A DNA stretch of 64,000 bases from Pseudomonas marginalis (GTDB lineage Bacteria > Pseudomonadota > Gammaproteobacteria > Pseudomonadales > Pseudomonadaceae), in the NCBI RefSeq assembly GCF_024169655.1, contig NZ_JALJWV010000001.1:3353001-3417000 (forward strand), given 5' to 3'. This document shows, in pieces, positions 43,685 through 53,293 of the stretch. The translations under genes and the position numbers were made by a program. The notes below the pieces were generated by a model that was given only the letters and a program-made list of their open reading frames with translations, was not told the origin of the DNA and searched no databases. Within the stretch, counting starts at the first letter, position 1, and the number at the start of each line of letters is the position of its first letter.

Positions 43685-46600
43685 ATGACTAACGTTTCCC
43701 ACATTGCCTTTATCAACCCTGAGCTGAACAGCATCGATCAACGCCCGGCCGAGTATCCCCAGCAGGTTAACGCCAGGTATGCCCACGCACTGGACTCCCT
43801 GAGACTGACCGATGCCGCACTGGACGGGATTTTGCCGTTTGAGTGGACGCGGTGGTACCACACCCGTGCGGTGGACGTAGACTGTGGATTGGGGTTTGGC
43901 TGGGGCCACTCGCTGGCACATCGGCTGACGCTGACGGACGACTCGGTGGTATGGATTGACCATGAGAACCGATCGACTGTCCTGCCCTTGCCGACTGAGG
44001 CGCGACCGACAATCAGCAATCGCCTGGCCGACGTCGCGATCTATCTGGGGGCTTGGCCTGATGAGCTGGTGCTGTCCCAGGCGTCACGTTTCTACCACTT
44101 CTACAACGGTGTGCTGACCGCAATCAGCGATGCCTACGACAACCGGCTGCGTGTTTTCCGCGATGCGTTGGGGCGCATTGAGCGATTGGATAACGGTGTC
44201 GGTCGCTCGCTGTTTTGGCGTTATGAGCACGGCCGCATGGTGGCGGTCGATTACCAGGTTGAGCGGGCCAAGGGGCGTGCGGACTGCGTCTGGGTGACCG
44301 AACAGACCGTGGTTTCCTACACCTATGACGACATTGGACGACTGGCTTCAGCGACCAATGCTGCCGGGGAAAGCGAGATCTATCGGTACGACCAGCAGCA
44401 CCTCATTCTTGAGCGTCAGTTGGCCGGCGGCGCACGTTTCTTTTGGGCGTGGGAAGGGGCTGGGAAGGCTGCGCGATGTGTTCGGCATTGGGCCAGTTTT
44501 TTGCAGATGGACACGCGGTATGTCTGGGGCGACGACGGCAGCGTTACCCTTCACAACGCCGATGGGAGCCAGGAAATGTATGTTAATGCCCCACAGGCAC
44601 GGCTGGTGCAGCGGGTTGATCCGGATGGCGCCAAGCATTTCAAATCCTACGACGACATGGGTCGGCTGACGGTCGAGCAAGACCCACTCGGCGCGGTGAA
44701 GGCGTATCAATACGACAACGCCGGACGCTTGGTGGCGTTTTTTCCAGGGGAGGATGAGCCAACGTCCTACGAGTATGCCAATGGATTTTTACGCGTAGTA
44801 CGCCGTGGCCAGGCCGTTTGGAACTACGAGCATAATGACCAAGGCAATGTCATTCGTAAGACCGACCCCGATGGCAACGTGACCGACTATAGCTACAACA
44901 AATGTGGGCAGTTGATCGGGGTTTGGTTTCCTGACCACAGTTGCCTGCGGCGGGTGTGGAATGAGCGTGGGCAACTGCTTGAGGAACAGTGGCCGGACGG
45001 CGGCGGGAAGCGCTATCGCTATGACGATCTCGGTCGGCGGGTGGCGCAAGAGGACAAGCATGGGGCGCTGACCCAGTACCAGTGGGACAGTGTCGGACGG
45101 TTAGCGTGTGTGGTCATGCCCGACGGTGGCACGCGGGAATATAGCTACAACCCCTACGGAAAAATCACCGCCGAACGCGATGAACTGGGGCACGTCACTC
45201 GCTACGACTACATCGACGGTCTGCCCCTGATCAGCCGCCGCTTGAATGCGGACGGCACCCAGGTCAACTACCGCTATGACCACGTTCGATTGCTGCTCAC
45301 CGAAATCGAAAACGAAATCGGCGACATCTATCGGTTCGACTACCACCCCAACGGCCTGCTCCAGCAGGAAATCGGCTTTGACGGCCGACGCACCGCCTAC
45401 ACCTACGACCTCAACGGTCACCTGCTGGAAAAAACCGAACACGGCGCCGACGGCAGTCTGCTGGTCACCCACTACCGGCGAGACCACGCCGGTCGGTTGA
45501 CAAGGAAAACCCTGCCCGACGGCAGCATCGTTGAATATACCTACGACCGCCAAGGCAACCTTCTCAGCGTCAATGACGACCACCGGCCCCTCACTTTCGC
45601 CTATGACCGGCAAAATCGCCTGATCGCCGAACATCAGGGCTGGGGCACACTCCACTATGGCTACGACGCTTGCGGCCGGCTTAAACACCTGCGCTTACCG
45701 GACAACAACCAGTTGGTGTTCAACCATGACAAGGGCGGCCACTTGGCGACCGTCGAACTCAATGGCACGCTGCTGACTTCACACCTGTTCGACGCCGGCC
45801 GAGAACACCAACGCGCCCAAGGCAAACTGCTCAGCAGCTACCAATACGATGACCATGAACGCCTGTTCAACCATGGCATCTGCGATGTCCAAGGCACTCG
45901 CTACCGCCGCCAATACGGCTACGATCAAGCCGGCAACCTCAGCCGCTTGCTCGACACGCGCAAAGGCGAACATCGCTACCACTACGACACGCTAAACCGC
46001 CTGACCCGCGTCGATCACTCCCAGGCCGCGCAGGAACGCTTCGCCTACACTCCGGCTGGCAATCGTCTGACGCTCCAGGATAACCACTACTACGACTACG
46101 ACGCCTTTGGCAACCTCGTCCGCGAACGGCACGGCAAGGACCACCCACTCATCACCGAATACCGCTACGACTGTCAGCACCGCCTGATCGGCCTCACCCG
46201 ACCCAACGGCCAAACCGCCCACTACCGCTACGACCCGTTTGGTCGGCGCATCAGCAAAACCGTTGCCGGCACGACCCGCGAGTTTTTCTGGCAAGGCGAC
46301 AAACTGATCGCCGAACACCACGCACAACTGCATCGCAGCTACGTCTACGAACCCGACAGTTTCCGCCCACTGGCCCTGCTGGAAGGCTTCGGTCCACACC
46401 ACACCAAGCCGTTCCACTACCAACTGGATCACCTAGGCACCGCGCAGGAGCTGACCGCGCCCGACGGCGAAATCGTGTGGTCCGCGCACTACCGCGCCTA
46501 CGGCCAGATCACCCGATTCGACATCGAAAAAATCGAAAACCCGCTGCGTTCCCAAGGTCAATACTTCGACCCGGAAAGCGGGCTGCACTACCACCGCCAC

Positions 46601-46903
46601 CGCTACTACAATCCGCAGAGTGGTCGCTACCTGACGCCCGACCCGCTGAAAGGAGTGGGCGGGCTCAACGGCTATCGCTATGCGCCCAACCTCACAGGGA
46701 GGGCTCTGTCGGGGATGAACGCCTGCCACGCAAGTGAAGGGGCGCAAAGCGCAAACAAACTACAAAACGGGTGTGGAGGCTCGCTGCGTGATCAGCCGAT
46801 CAACTCCATGCCACCACCAACAACCCGGCCCCCAGAACCAGGCACAACGGCGAATAAAAATACGTATCCCACCGCGCAAACCGCGAACCACCTACCTTCT
46901 TGA
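43685..46903 (+). CDS. RHS-repeat protein lacking delivery and toxin domains
   Basis: A 1072-residue protein. It starts within the RHS shell, at a DUF6531-like region (LPFEWTRWYHTRAVDVDCGLGFGWGHS), and has more than fifteen YD repeats (for example GRLTRKTLPDGSIVEYTYD). The RHS core ends normally with DPESGLHYHRHRYYNPQSGRYLTPDP. Toxic RHS proteins then read PNPTGWVDPLGL and a toxin; here this becomes PNLTGRALSGMN and a low-complexity tail that overlaps the convergent DUF3995 gene by 104 bases. No PAAR motif, transmembrane N-terminus or toxin is present, and no immunity gene follows. The ATG at 43685 has a weak ribosome site. It is probably a decayed or donor cassette. Confidence 0.85.
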   Translation: MTNVSHIAFINPELNSIDQRPAEYPQQVNARYAHALDSLRLTDAALDGILPFEWTRWYHTRAVDVDCGLGFGWGHSLAHRLTLTDDSVVWIDHENRSTVLPLPTEARPTISNRLADVAIYLGAWPDELVLSQASRFYHFYNGVLTAISDAYDNRLRVFRDALGRIERLDNGVGRSLFWRYEHGRMVAVDYQVERAKGRADCVWVTEQTVVSYTYDDIGRLASATNAAGESEIYRYDQQHLILERQLAGGARFFWAWEGAGKAARCVRHWASFLQMDTRYVWGDDGSVTLHNADGSQEMYVNAPQARLVQRVDPDGAKHFKSYDDMGRLTVEQDPLGAVKAYQYDNAGRLVAFFPGEDEPTSYEYANGFLRVVRRGQAVWNYEHNDQGNVIRKTDPDGNVTDYSYNKCGQLIGVWFPDHSCLRRVWNERGQLLEEQWPDGGGKRYRYDDLGRRVAQEDKHGALTQYQWDSVGRLACVVMPDGGTREYSYNPYGKITAERDELGHVTRYDYIDGLPLISRRLNADGTQVNYRYDHVRLLLTEIENEIGDIYRFDYHPNGLLQQEIGFDGRRTAYTYDLNGHLLEKTEHGADGSLLVTHYRRDHAGRLTRKTLPDGSIVEYTYDRQGNLLSVNDDHRPLTFAYDRQNRLIAEHQGWGTLHYGYDACGRLKHLRLPDNNQLVFNHDKGGHLATVELNGTLLTSHLFDAGREHQRAQGKLLSSYQYDDHERLFNHGICDVQGTRYRRQYGYDQAGNLSRLLDTRKGEHRYHYDTLNRLTRVDHSQAAQERFAYTPAGNRLTLQDNHYYDYDAFGNLVRERHGKDHPLITEYRYDCQHRLIGLTRPNGQTAHYRYDPFGRRISKTVAGTTREFFWQGDKLIAEHHAQLHRSYVYEPDSFRPLALLEGFGPHHTKPFHYQLDHLGTAQELTAPDGEIVWSAHYRAYGQITRFDIEKIENPLRSQGQYFDPESGLHYHRHRYYNPQSGRYLTPDPLKGVGGLNGYRYAPNLTGRALSGMNACHASEGAQSANKLQNGCGGSLRDQPINSMPPPTTRPPEPGTTANKNTYPTAQTANHLPS

Positions 46904-47237
46904 AAAAGCCCACCAGCTCCGAATCGCCGATCGCCCTGGCAAACATGATCACGGCGATCGCGCTGATGCCCCATTGCAATGCGCCATGGGACACCGCCGA
47001 AAAATACAGCCCGGCCCGCAGGCAAACGAGCAAGGCAATTGCCACTAGGCCCAGCGCCACCAGAAAGGTGCCCAACGCCGAGGGCTTGAACGCCGGGCGG
47101 GGTCCGCTGGCGAATTCGCCGGGGAGTTGGGGGATGGCGGCGAGGCTGCCGAGTTTGCCACCGGCGGCCCAATACAAATGCACCATGCTGACAAAGGTGA
47201 AAATACCGACGATCCATCGTGCGACGATAAAGCTCAT
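46800..47237 (-). CDS. DUF3995 membrane protein
   Basis: A 145-residue protein with four predicted membrane helices (about 8-28, 55-77, 85-105, 125-144). It matches DUF3995: HLYWAAGG near the first helix and a WDTYFYSPLCLVLGAGL ending. The role is unknown. The end of the RHS open frame runs into its 3' portion from the other strand. Confidence 0.8.
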   Translation of the reverse strand: MSFIVARWIVGIFTFVSMVHLYWAAGGKLGSLAAIPQLPGEFASGPRPAFKPSALGTFLVALGLVAIALLVCLRAGLYFSAVSHGALQWGISAIAVIMFARAIGDSELVGFFKKVGGSRFARWDTYFYSPLCLVLGAGLLVVAWS

Positions 47238-47330
47238 GGCGGCCTCTCCCAGAATTTGTGCGATCTAGGATAGTCCCCCTGAGTTTTTTTGCAGGCATTT
47301 CGTCGGCGGCTGATGGTAAAGTGCCGCCCC

Positions 47331-47720
47331 ATGAAAATCGCCCGTGCCGACCGTTCGCTCATTGCCTGGATGCTCTACTGCTGCGTCCTGTTCAATGTGT
47401 TCGCGTGCAGCATCGGTCATGGGCAGATGGTGGGCATGCAGCTCAATGGCATCGGCGGGCAGTTCTGTACCGTCGACCCACGCACCCAGGCGCCCAAACC
47501 GTCCAACTCCACCGATGAAAGCCTGCCGACGCTGTCCAAGGCGTTTGGTTGCCCGCTGTGTTCCACCGGCGGCATGGGCCCGGCGCTGAGCTCCAGCCTC
47601 AACGTCGCGGTGTTGCCGCAACCCCATGCACCGCCGCCGGCTATCGTACTGGCCGCTGACATCCCTGCCCGCTTCACCTGGCCCACGGCCCACCCACGGG
47701 CACCGCCCGCCCTCGCCTGA
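47331..47720 (+). CDS. DUF2946 domain protein
   Basis: A 129-residue protein with a membrane-anchor-like N-terminus (AWMLYCCVLFNVFACSIGHGQM) and the DUF2946 motif CPLCSTGG in the middle. DUF2946 proteins often lie next to TonB-dependent receptors and other metal genes, and the Cys/His content suggests a metal (perhaps copper) role. The ATG at 47331 is chosen from the family N-terminus MKIARADRSLIAWMLY. The TonB receptor starts 93 bases later, probably in one operon. Confidence 0.75.
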   Translation: MKIARADRSLIAWMLYCCVLFNVFACSIGHGQMVGMQLNGIGGQFCTVDPRTQAPKPSNSTDESLPTLSKAFGCPLCSTGGMGPALSSSLNVAVLPQPHAPPPAIVLAADIPARFTWPTAHPRAPPALA

Positions 47721-47812
47721 TCCTCACGCTTTCTGATCTGCACTGACGCCGTTTCCGCAAGGAAGTACGGGCGACTGTGCGTTGTTTTCAAGCAGGTTTT
47801 CAGGATTCAAGC

Positions 47813-49939
47813 ATGAAACATCTACCTCTGTTGGCGGGCCTGCTCGGCTGCCTGCCTGTCTGTGCCTGGGCGCTCGAACTCGCCCCGACTACCATCGATG
47901 GCGACCCCACCCGCGAACCCGGCCTGGCCCTGGACCAGTCCAGTGGCGTCGCTTCGCGGCTGGGGCTGAGCGTGCGCGAAACGCCTGCCTCGGTGGCTAT
48001 CGCCAACCGCAATGACATCGAGCGCCATGGCGCCAAGACTTTCCGGGATGCGGCCAATACCTTGCCCGGCGTCAACGCCAGCGCGCCGCCGGGGTTTGGG
48101 GGCTTTGTCTCGTATCGCGGGTTTACCAGCAGCCAGATCACCCAGATGTTCAACGGCATCAACGTCGCCACGGGTCTGGCACGGCCGGTGGACGCGTGGA
48201 TCTATGATCGGGTGGAGCTGGTCGGCGGCCCCTCGTCCTTGATCAATGGCGCGGGCTCCGTGGGCGGTTCGCTGAACTACGTGACCAAGCTGGCGACCCG
48301 CGAGGAACAGGCCGCCGAAGGCCAATTGACCTATGGCAGCTACGACACCGCCGGCATGGCGTTCGGCCTGAACCACGCGCTGACCGACCCCAGCGCCGAC
48401 GTGCAGCATTACGCACGCCTGGACGTCAGCCGCAACACCAACCACAGCTACATCGACCGCGACCAGCGCGACGCCTGGAGCGTAGCGTTTTCCCTGCTCA
48501 GCGACCTCACCCCCAACCTGTCCCATACCCTGGCCCTGGAATACCAGGACGAGCATGAAGACAGTCCGTACTGGGGCACGCCGGTGCTGAACCCGAAGGC
48601 CGGCGAACTGAAGATCGATAAACACAACCGCTTCAACAATTACAACGTCGCCGACGGCCGTTACGAACAGCGCACGCTTTGGGCGCGCTCGATCATCGAC
48701 TACCGGGTCAACGACAGCACCACGCTGAAAAATACCCTGTACCACCTGGACAGCCAGCGTGATTACCGCAACCTGGAGACCTACCAGTACAACGCCGATA
48801 ACAGCGCGGTGAACCGCTCGACCGCGTATCAGGTACGTCATCAGGGCGAGCAGAATGGCAACCAGTTCGAACTGCGTCACGACGACAGCGTGTTCGGCCT
48901 CTCCACCACCTGGTCCGGGGGCTTCGAATACAAGGTCAACAGCACAACCAACAGCCCGCTGAGAGCCGCAGGCAACAGCACGGTCGATCCTGACCACTAC
49001 GACCCTGGGCACTTTTACGATATCCCTGGCACCCGACCGGGCTTTATCAGGGACAAGACCAACGAGGTCACCACCAAAGCGCTGTTTGTGGAAAATCGCC
49101 TGGGCCTGACCGATAAGCTGACACTGCTGACGGGCCTGCGCTACGACGCCATCGACCTGGATGTCACCAACCACGGCGCGATAACCGCCAGCAGCCCACG
49201 GCACTTCACGCGCAGTTGGGAGCCGGTGACCGGGCGCGCAGGCCTGACCTACCAGTTCATCCCGACGGCCAATGTGTACGTGCAATACAGCACGGCCGCG
49301 GAACAGCCGAGCACCACCACCCAGGTATTCGACGTGTCGACCGGCAAGCAATGGGAAGTGGGGAGTAAATTCGACTACCTGGACGGTCGCGGTTCGGCCA
49401 CCGTCGCCGCTTACAAAATCGAGCGCAAGGACTTTGCCGTCACCGACCCGTTGGACCCCATCAACAGCATCCCGGTAGGCGCGCAGTCGTCCAAAGGCAT
49501 TGAGTTGGCCAGTTCGTTGCGCATCACGCCGCGACTACTCGCCGAAGGCAACTTCGCCTGGGTGGATGCCGAGTACGACCAGTTCAACGAGAAAATCGCC
49601 AGCGGCGCGGTGGTTTCGCGCAAGGGCAATACGCCGACCAACGTGCCCAAGCGTGTCGGCAACCTGTGGCTGACCTATGATTTTTCCGAGGATTGGCAAG
49701 GCGGTGTGGACGCGCGATATGTCGCCCAGGTGTATGCGGATAACGCCAACACCCAGACAGTGCCGGCCTACACCTTGTTCGGAACATTCCTGCGCTACCG
49801 GGTGGACGCCCACACCTCGGTGACCGGCCGCGTGCGCAACCTGACCAACGAGGTGTATGCCGAGTTCGCCCATGTGTCCCCGGCGTATTACCTGGGGGCG
49901 CCACGGACGTTTGAAGTGGCGGTGCAAACCCGCTTCTGA
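47813..49939 (+). CDS. TonB-dependent outer-membrane receptor
   Basis: A 708-residue receptor: signal peptide (residues 1-17, ending AWA), plug domain (VRETPASVAIANRNDIERHGAKTFRDAANTLPGVNAS ... YDRVELVGGPSSLINGAGSVGGSLNYVTK) and a 22-strand barrel ending in an aromatic residue (FEVAVQTRF). The plug resembles siderophore receptors of the FhuA/FecA type, but the upstream DUF2946 gene hints at a metal such as copper; the ligand is uncertain. AGGAT precedes the ATG. A strong hairpin follows the stop. No Fur box was recognised nearby. Confidence 0.9.
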   Translation: MKHLPLLAGLLGCLPVCAWALELAPTTIDGDPTREPGLALDQSSGVASRLGLSVRETPASVAIANRNDIERHGAKTFRDAANTLPGVNASAPPGFGGFVSYRGFTSSQITQMFNGINVATGLARPVDAWIYDRVELVGGPSSLINGAGSVGGSLNYVTKLATREEQAAEGQLTYGSYDTAGMAFGLNHALTDPSADVQHYARLDVSRNTNHSYIDRDQRDAWSVAFSLLSDLTPNLSHTLALEYQDEHEDSPYWGTPVLNPKAGELKIDKHNRFNNYNVADGRYEQRTLWARSIIDYRVNDSTTLKNTLYHLDSQRDYRNLETYQYNADNSAVNRSTAYQVRHQGEQNGNQFELRHDDSVFGLSTTWSGGFEYKVNSTTNSPLRAAGNSTVDPDHYDPGHFYDIPGTRPGFIRDKTNEVTTKALFVENRLGLTDKLTLLTGLRYDAIDLDVTNHGAITASSPRHFTRSWEPVTGRAGLTYQFIPTANVYVQYSTAAEQPSTTTQVFDVSTGKQWEVGSKFDYLDGRGSATVAAYKIERKDFAVTDPLDPINSIPVGAQSSKGIELASSLRITPRLLAEGNFAWVDAEYDQFNEKIASGAVVSRKGNTPTNVPKRVGNLWLTYDFSEDWQGGVDARYVAQVYADNANTQTVPAYTLFGTFLRYRVDAHTSVTGRVRNLTNEVYAEFAHVSPAYYLGAPRTFEVAVQTRF

Positions 49940-49963
49940 CCCTGCAATACAAACCAATGTGAG

Positions 49964-49989
49964 AGCGGGCGTACTGTGGCACGCCCGCT
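49964..49989. terminator. GC-rich hairpin between convergent genes
   Basis: AGCGGGCGT and ACGCCCGCT pair perfectly (9 bp) around eight bases, 25 bases after the receptor stop and 40 bases from the end of the minus-strand binding-protein gene. It likely serves both. Confidence 0.6.
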
Positions 49990-50028
49990 TCCACATGCTT
50001 GATCTGCGTTCTGCAGCGGGATGGGCCG

Positions 50029-51045
50029 CTATTTCAGGCTGGCTTCAACCTTCTGCGCCACATCCTCCGTCAACCATGCCTTCCACACTTCGGGATGCGC
50101 CTTGAGGAACGCCAGCGCGACGTCCCGTGGCGCCGTGTGATTCTCGCTCATGGTCGCCAAGGCTTTGTTCAGCGGCTCAATCGGAAATTCGACCTTCTCG
50201 AAGAACCCGGCAATCCGCGGATGTTCTTTCTGGAACGGCGTAGACACCCCAATACTCAACTTGGACGCCAGAGACCGCGTCGGCTTCGGATCGGGATTGT
50301 CCGCATCCGTCAGCGTCTTCCACGCCTGTGCATCAAACGGCGGCTCTTCCAGTTGGATCAACTTGTAGCGCCCCATCAAGGGCGTCGGTGACCAGTAGTA
50401 GAACAGCACCGGCTTGCCACGACGAATCGAGGAGGCAATTTCGGCATCCAATGCCGCCCCCGAGCCACTGCGGAAGTTCACATAGCTGTCATCCAGGCCG
50501 TAGGCCTTGAGTTTCTGCTTGTTGACCACTTCCGAGGTCCAGCCAATGGGGCTGTTGAGAAAGCGCCCTTTGCCGGGGGATTCGGGGTCCTTGAACACGT
50601 CCTTGTAACGCGCCAGGTCCGCGACGCTTTTCAGGTCTGGCGCCAGCGGTTTGAGGCCTTTGGCAGGGTCGCCCTTGACCACGTACTCCGGCACCCACCA
50701 GCCTTCGGTGGCGCCCTTGACCGTATCGCCCAACCCGGCGACTTTGCCTTCGGCCTCGGCCTTGACCCACACCGGACTACGACCCGCCCATTCTTCGCCG
50801 ATCACCTGGATATCATTCTTCGCCAGGGCGGTTTCCAGGGTGATGGTGGTGCCGGGCAAGGTGTCGGTAGGCAGGTCATAGCCCTTCTCGACGATATACC
50901 GCAGCACTTCGGTGATCAGACTGCCGCTTTCCCAGTTCAAATCAGCGAAATGCACAGGCGCCTGCGCAGCCGAAACGGGCAACGAAGCCACCGACAGACT
51001 CAAGGTCGCCAGGGACGCCGCCAACAGGGTTCTCAATCCTTTCAT
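50029..51045 (-). CDS. Quaternary-amine ABC transporter substrate-binding protein
   Basis: A 338-residue periplasmic protein of the OpuAC/ProX type. Signal peptide at residues 1-26. The ligand-binding fold is indicated by VHFADLNWESGSLITEVLRYIVEKGY, WAGRSPVWVKAEAEG, EGWWVPEYVV and PVLFYYWSPTPLM; the tryptophans and tyrosines would form the aromatic box for a trimethylammonium group such as glycine betaine, choline or carnitine. GAGGTG precedes the ATG at 51045. No permease or ATPase lies next to it, so it is probably an orphan that serves a shared transporter. Confidence 0.88.
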   Translation of the reverse strand: MKGLRTLLAASLATLSLSVASLPVSAAQAPVHFADLNWESGSLITEVLRYIVEKGYDLPTDTLPGTTITLETALAKNDIQVIGEEWAGRSPVWVKAEAEGKVAGLGDTVKGATEGWWVPEYVVKGDPAKGLKPLAPDLKSVADLARYKDVFKDPESPGKGRFLNSPIGWTSEVVNKQKLKAYGLDDSYVNFRSGSGAALDAEIASSIRRGKPVLFYYWSPTPLMGRYKLIQLEEPPFDAQAWKTLTDADNPDPKPTRSLASKLSIGVSTPFQKEHPRIAGFFEKVEFPIEPLNKALATMSENHTAPRDVALAFLKAHPEVWKAWLTEDVAQKVEASLK

Positions 51046-51177
51046 GCCTTTGCACCTCACGTGTTCGCAGCAAAAACGGACGGCTTTGCCGCCAATGCGC
51101 GAAGCCTCTGAATAGTTAAGTCAACTCAACTGTAGTAGAGGTTCCGGGAGATAAAGGCTGTTCGCTGTACGGCCGGG

Positions 51178-51648
51178 TTATTCGCTGGCCTTGAAGGTCA
51201 CCAGTTCACCCTTGCGCCACTTGGCGGCCTTGCCGGTCACGGCCTTGAGGGTTTTGGTCAAGCCTTCCTGCAATTGTTCGTTGGCGGCAAACACCAGCAT
51301 CACGCTGTGACCTTCCTTGAACACAATGCCCTGGCCTTCGGCCGAGGAAACAAAGGCATAGTCGCCCAAGCCATACACCGTCAACTTGATATCGCGGAAC
51401 TTCAATTCAAACTTGCCACCTTCGCGACTGGGCAATACCGCTGCGCGAAAATGATCGCCTACCTTGAGTTCAAGGCGCTGTTTGTCATCCACGACCAACG
51501 CCGATTCGGTATCGATCTCGGCGATGTAGATGCCTTCCGGTGTTTGTTCAGTGATGTAAACAAAACGGGATTGAAACTGTTTGACCAACTTTGCGCGCAA
51601 ATCACCCAGCACGAATAACGCGTGCATATCCAGATTACTGACTGCCAA
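51178..51648 (-). CDS. Hypothetical soluble protein
   Basis: A 156-residue protein starting at TTG (GGGGGCG before it); an ATG at 51627 is the only near alternative. It has no signal peptide or membrane segment. It appears beta-rich in its first half (SRFVYITEQTPEGIYIAEIDTESALVVDDKQRLELKVGD) and has a basic C-terminal tail. The family is not recognised. Upstream is a 395-base gap. Confidence 0.6.
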   Translation of the reverse strand: MAVSNLDMHALFVLGDLRAKLVKQFQSRFVYITEQTPEGIYIAEIDTESALVVDDKQRLELKVGDHFRAAVLPSREGGKFELKFRDIKLTVYGLGDYAFVSSAEGQGIVFKEGHSVMLVFAANEQLQEGLTKTLKAVTGKAAKWRKGELVTFKASE

Positions 51649-52043
51649 GGAAACGCCCCCACATCAAAAAAAGCACTGTCCGCCGGAACGGGCAGCACAA
51701 AAAAACGGCCTTAACGGCACGCTCACACAACACATTTATTAAAAAACCTGAAAAAACGCCCCTTGCGCTGCCGTAAGACCAATACAGGCATACACGATAG
51801 GCCTTATGCAAGCCATCGATCTTCACAGCAAATCACAGGTTTAACGGCCCGAGAAGACGGGTCGAGCAGCTTCAGAGAATAACCCAATTAAAAAACGCAG
51901 TTTCCGACAATCTGCACAAAACAAAATACCTGGGTATGGAACCGAGTGCCGACCGCTGACGACAATACTAAAACAGCAACACGGGTCAAAACCACCCGTT
52001 CCGCTGCAGGCGGGCCAACCAGATCGATCGACAGGAGCTGACC
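51649..52043. other. Gap without gene
   Basis: About 395 bases between divergent small genes. It is more A/T-rich than its neighbours, and no open frame with a ribosome site was found. It should hold promoters for both flanking genes. CACGGGTCAAAACCACCCGTTCC at 51978-52000 is a small dyad that could be an operator or leader hairpin. Confidence 0.4.
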
Positions 52044-52319
52044 ATGCAACGACGTCAACACGACGCTACGTCTTCCGGCACTCATTCATCCTATCAAGAC
52101 GAGCGCCAATACTACTGCTTGCAAAGCCATAATGGGTACTCGAACTCCGTGCTTTATCAAGTTGTACCCGCCGGCCGGAACTTCTTTCATATTCTGGAAG
52201 TAACCAGCGGCAGGATCAAAGGCTTTCGCAGCAACCATATCCGTGCCTGCGAACTGGCAAAAACCCTCGAAGCCGCACTGCACGCCCCTCATGGCGGGAT
52301 CGTTTCGTCACCTGGATGA
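52044..52319 (+). CDS. Hypothetical protein
   Basis: A 91-residue protein; CAGGAGC stands 6 bases before the ATG. It is polar with aromatic residues (YYCLQSHNGYSNSVLYQVVPAGRNFFHILEV), suggesting a small beta-sheet fold, and ends in a helix. It is the first of three closely spaced small genes. The family is not recognised. Confidence 0.6.
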   Translation: MQRRQHDATSSGTHSSYQDERQYYCLQSHNGYSNSVLYQVVPAGRNFFHILEVTSGRIKGFRSNHIRACELAKTLEAALHAPHGGIVSSPG

Positions 52320-52428
52320 CTTTACCGCGCCGCCGCCCCTCAACAACTGCCATACTGGTCCGTCGATTGAAGTTTGCCCCCTCGGGTCAGGTTTCATCAG
52401 TGCAGTTACCTTGAAGGGAAGGTTATAC

Positions 52429-52659
52429 GTGACGGAATTTGATATTGGCGAATTTTTTATCCATGGCGAAGCCAGAGAAGTAGACGGTGAATTCCAAGCA
52501 GTTATCGTAATGCGTGCCAAGCCCCCCTTGACCACGATCACAATGCACCAAGTGGAAAAAGATCGTTGGTTCAAGACCGCAGACACCGCCGACATCGCGG
52601 CAAAAGAAGCCGCCAAGGCACTCAAGACTGCGGTGGACTCAGGGGCACTGACCACCTAA
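52429..52659 (+). CDS. Hypothetical protein
   Basis: A 76-residue protein starting at GTG, with GAAGGGAAGG seven to eight bases upstream. It reads VTEFDIGEFFIHGEAREVDGEFQ, then a strand MRAKPPLTTITMHQVEKDRWF, and ends in an Ala/Lys-rich helix (DIAAKEAAKALKTAV). The frame is open further upstream but is not protein-like there. The family is not recognised. Confidence 0.55.
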   Translation: MTEFDIGEFFIHGEAREVDGEFQAVIVMRAKPPLTTITMHQVEKDRWFKTADTADIAAKEAAKALKTAVDSGALTT

Positions 52660-52731
52660 GAATCCGATCGAACTCTACTGCGCGAAAAGCCTCCGATGCA
52701 TATCCCCCCAAACAACCGCACGGAGAACGAT

Positions 52732-52968
52732 ATGGACGCGCCAGTACCGACCCTTGAAACCCTGTTTGATCAACTGGGCCTGGATTCCACCCCGAAGGCC
52801 ATCGATGCGTTTATCGCCGCGCATCCTTTGGCCGATGACGTGAAGCTGATCGACGCGCCCTTCTGGGCGCCCCAACAAGCTCAGTTGCTCAAGGAAGAAC
52901 TCCGTGAAGACGCCGAATGGGCAATGGCCGTGGATGAACTGAACCAGCGTCTGCACCAAACGCAATAA
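52732..52968 (+). CDS. DUF2789 family protein
   Basis: A 78-residue protein. It starts MDAPVPTLETLFDQLGLDS and includes AIDAFIAAHPLADDVKLIDAPFWAPQQAQLLKEELREDAEWA, the DUF2789 pattern and length. GGAG precedes the ATG at 52732; an ATG at 52696 in frame is less likely. All-helical, cytoplasmic, function unknown. Confidence 0.78.
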   Translation: MDAPVPTLETLFDQLGLDSTPKAIDAFIAAHPLADDVKLIDAPFWAPQQAQLLKEELREDAEWAMAVDELNQRLHQTQ

Positions 52969-52974
52969 CGCCCC

Positions 52975-53178
52975 TCAATGCAGGCTGTCTGACTGTTCCA
53001 TGCGCAACAGCGCTTGCCAGGCGGCCCTGCACTCCTCGGCTTCATCACGACTGGCGAAGGCCGTGCCACGCTGTTCACCGTTGAGCAGCACGACCCAACA
53101 AGCCTTTTGACCCCGCGCACGCAGGGTTTCGGGTACGCCACTGCCAATCATCACAGCGACATCGACTTTGTTTTGCAT
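52975..53178 (-). CDS. Hypothetical small protein
   Basis: A 67-residue protein (MQNKVDVAVMIGSG...), with GGAG before the ATG at 53178. It contains WVVLLNGEQRGTAFASRDEAEECRAAWQALL, a beta-hairpin then helix seen in small Pseudomonas proteins of unknown role. Its end lies 6 bases from the convergent DUF2789 gene. Confidence 0.55.
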   Translation of the reverse strand: MQNKVDVAVMIGSGVPETLRARGQKACWVVLLNGEQRGTAFASRDEAEECRAAWQALLRMEQSDSLH

Positions 53179-53293
53179 GGAGCTTCTCCGCGGCAATCGT
53201 TAGCTGACTAACAACGTCGGCCATGCTACGTTTTTCCTCCGGTCAGAAAAAGCTATCCCCTGAATAGTTCCATTGCATAAACCGCAACAATAC

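Noticed and set aside
43485..43692. Two overlapping 67-codon plus-strand frames before the RHS gene
   Set aside because: They start at GTG/ATG without ribosome sites, and their translations (SSRSSSAFFPQQTPTPYPLP) look random; they do not continue the RHS N-terminus.
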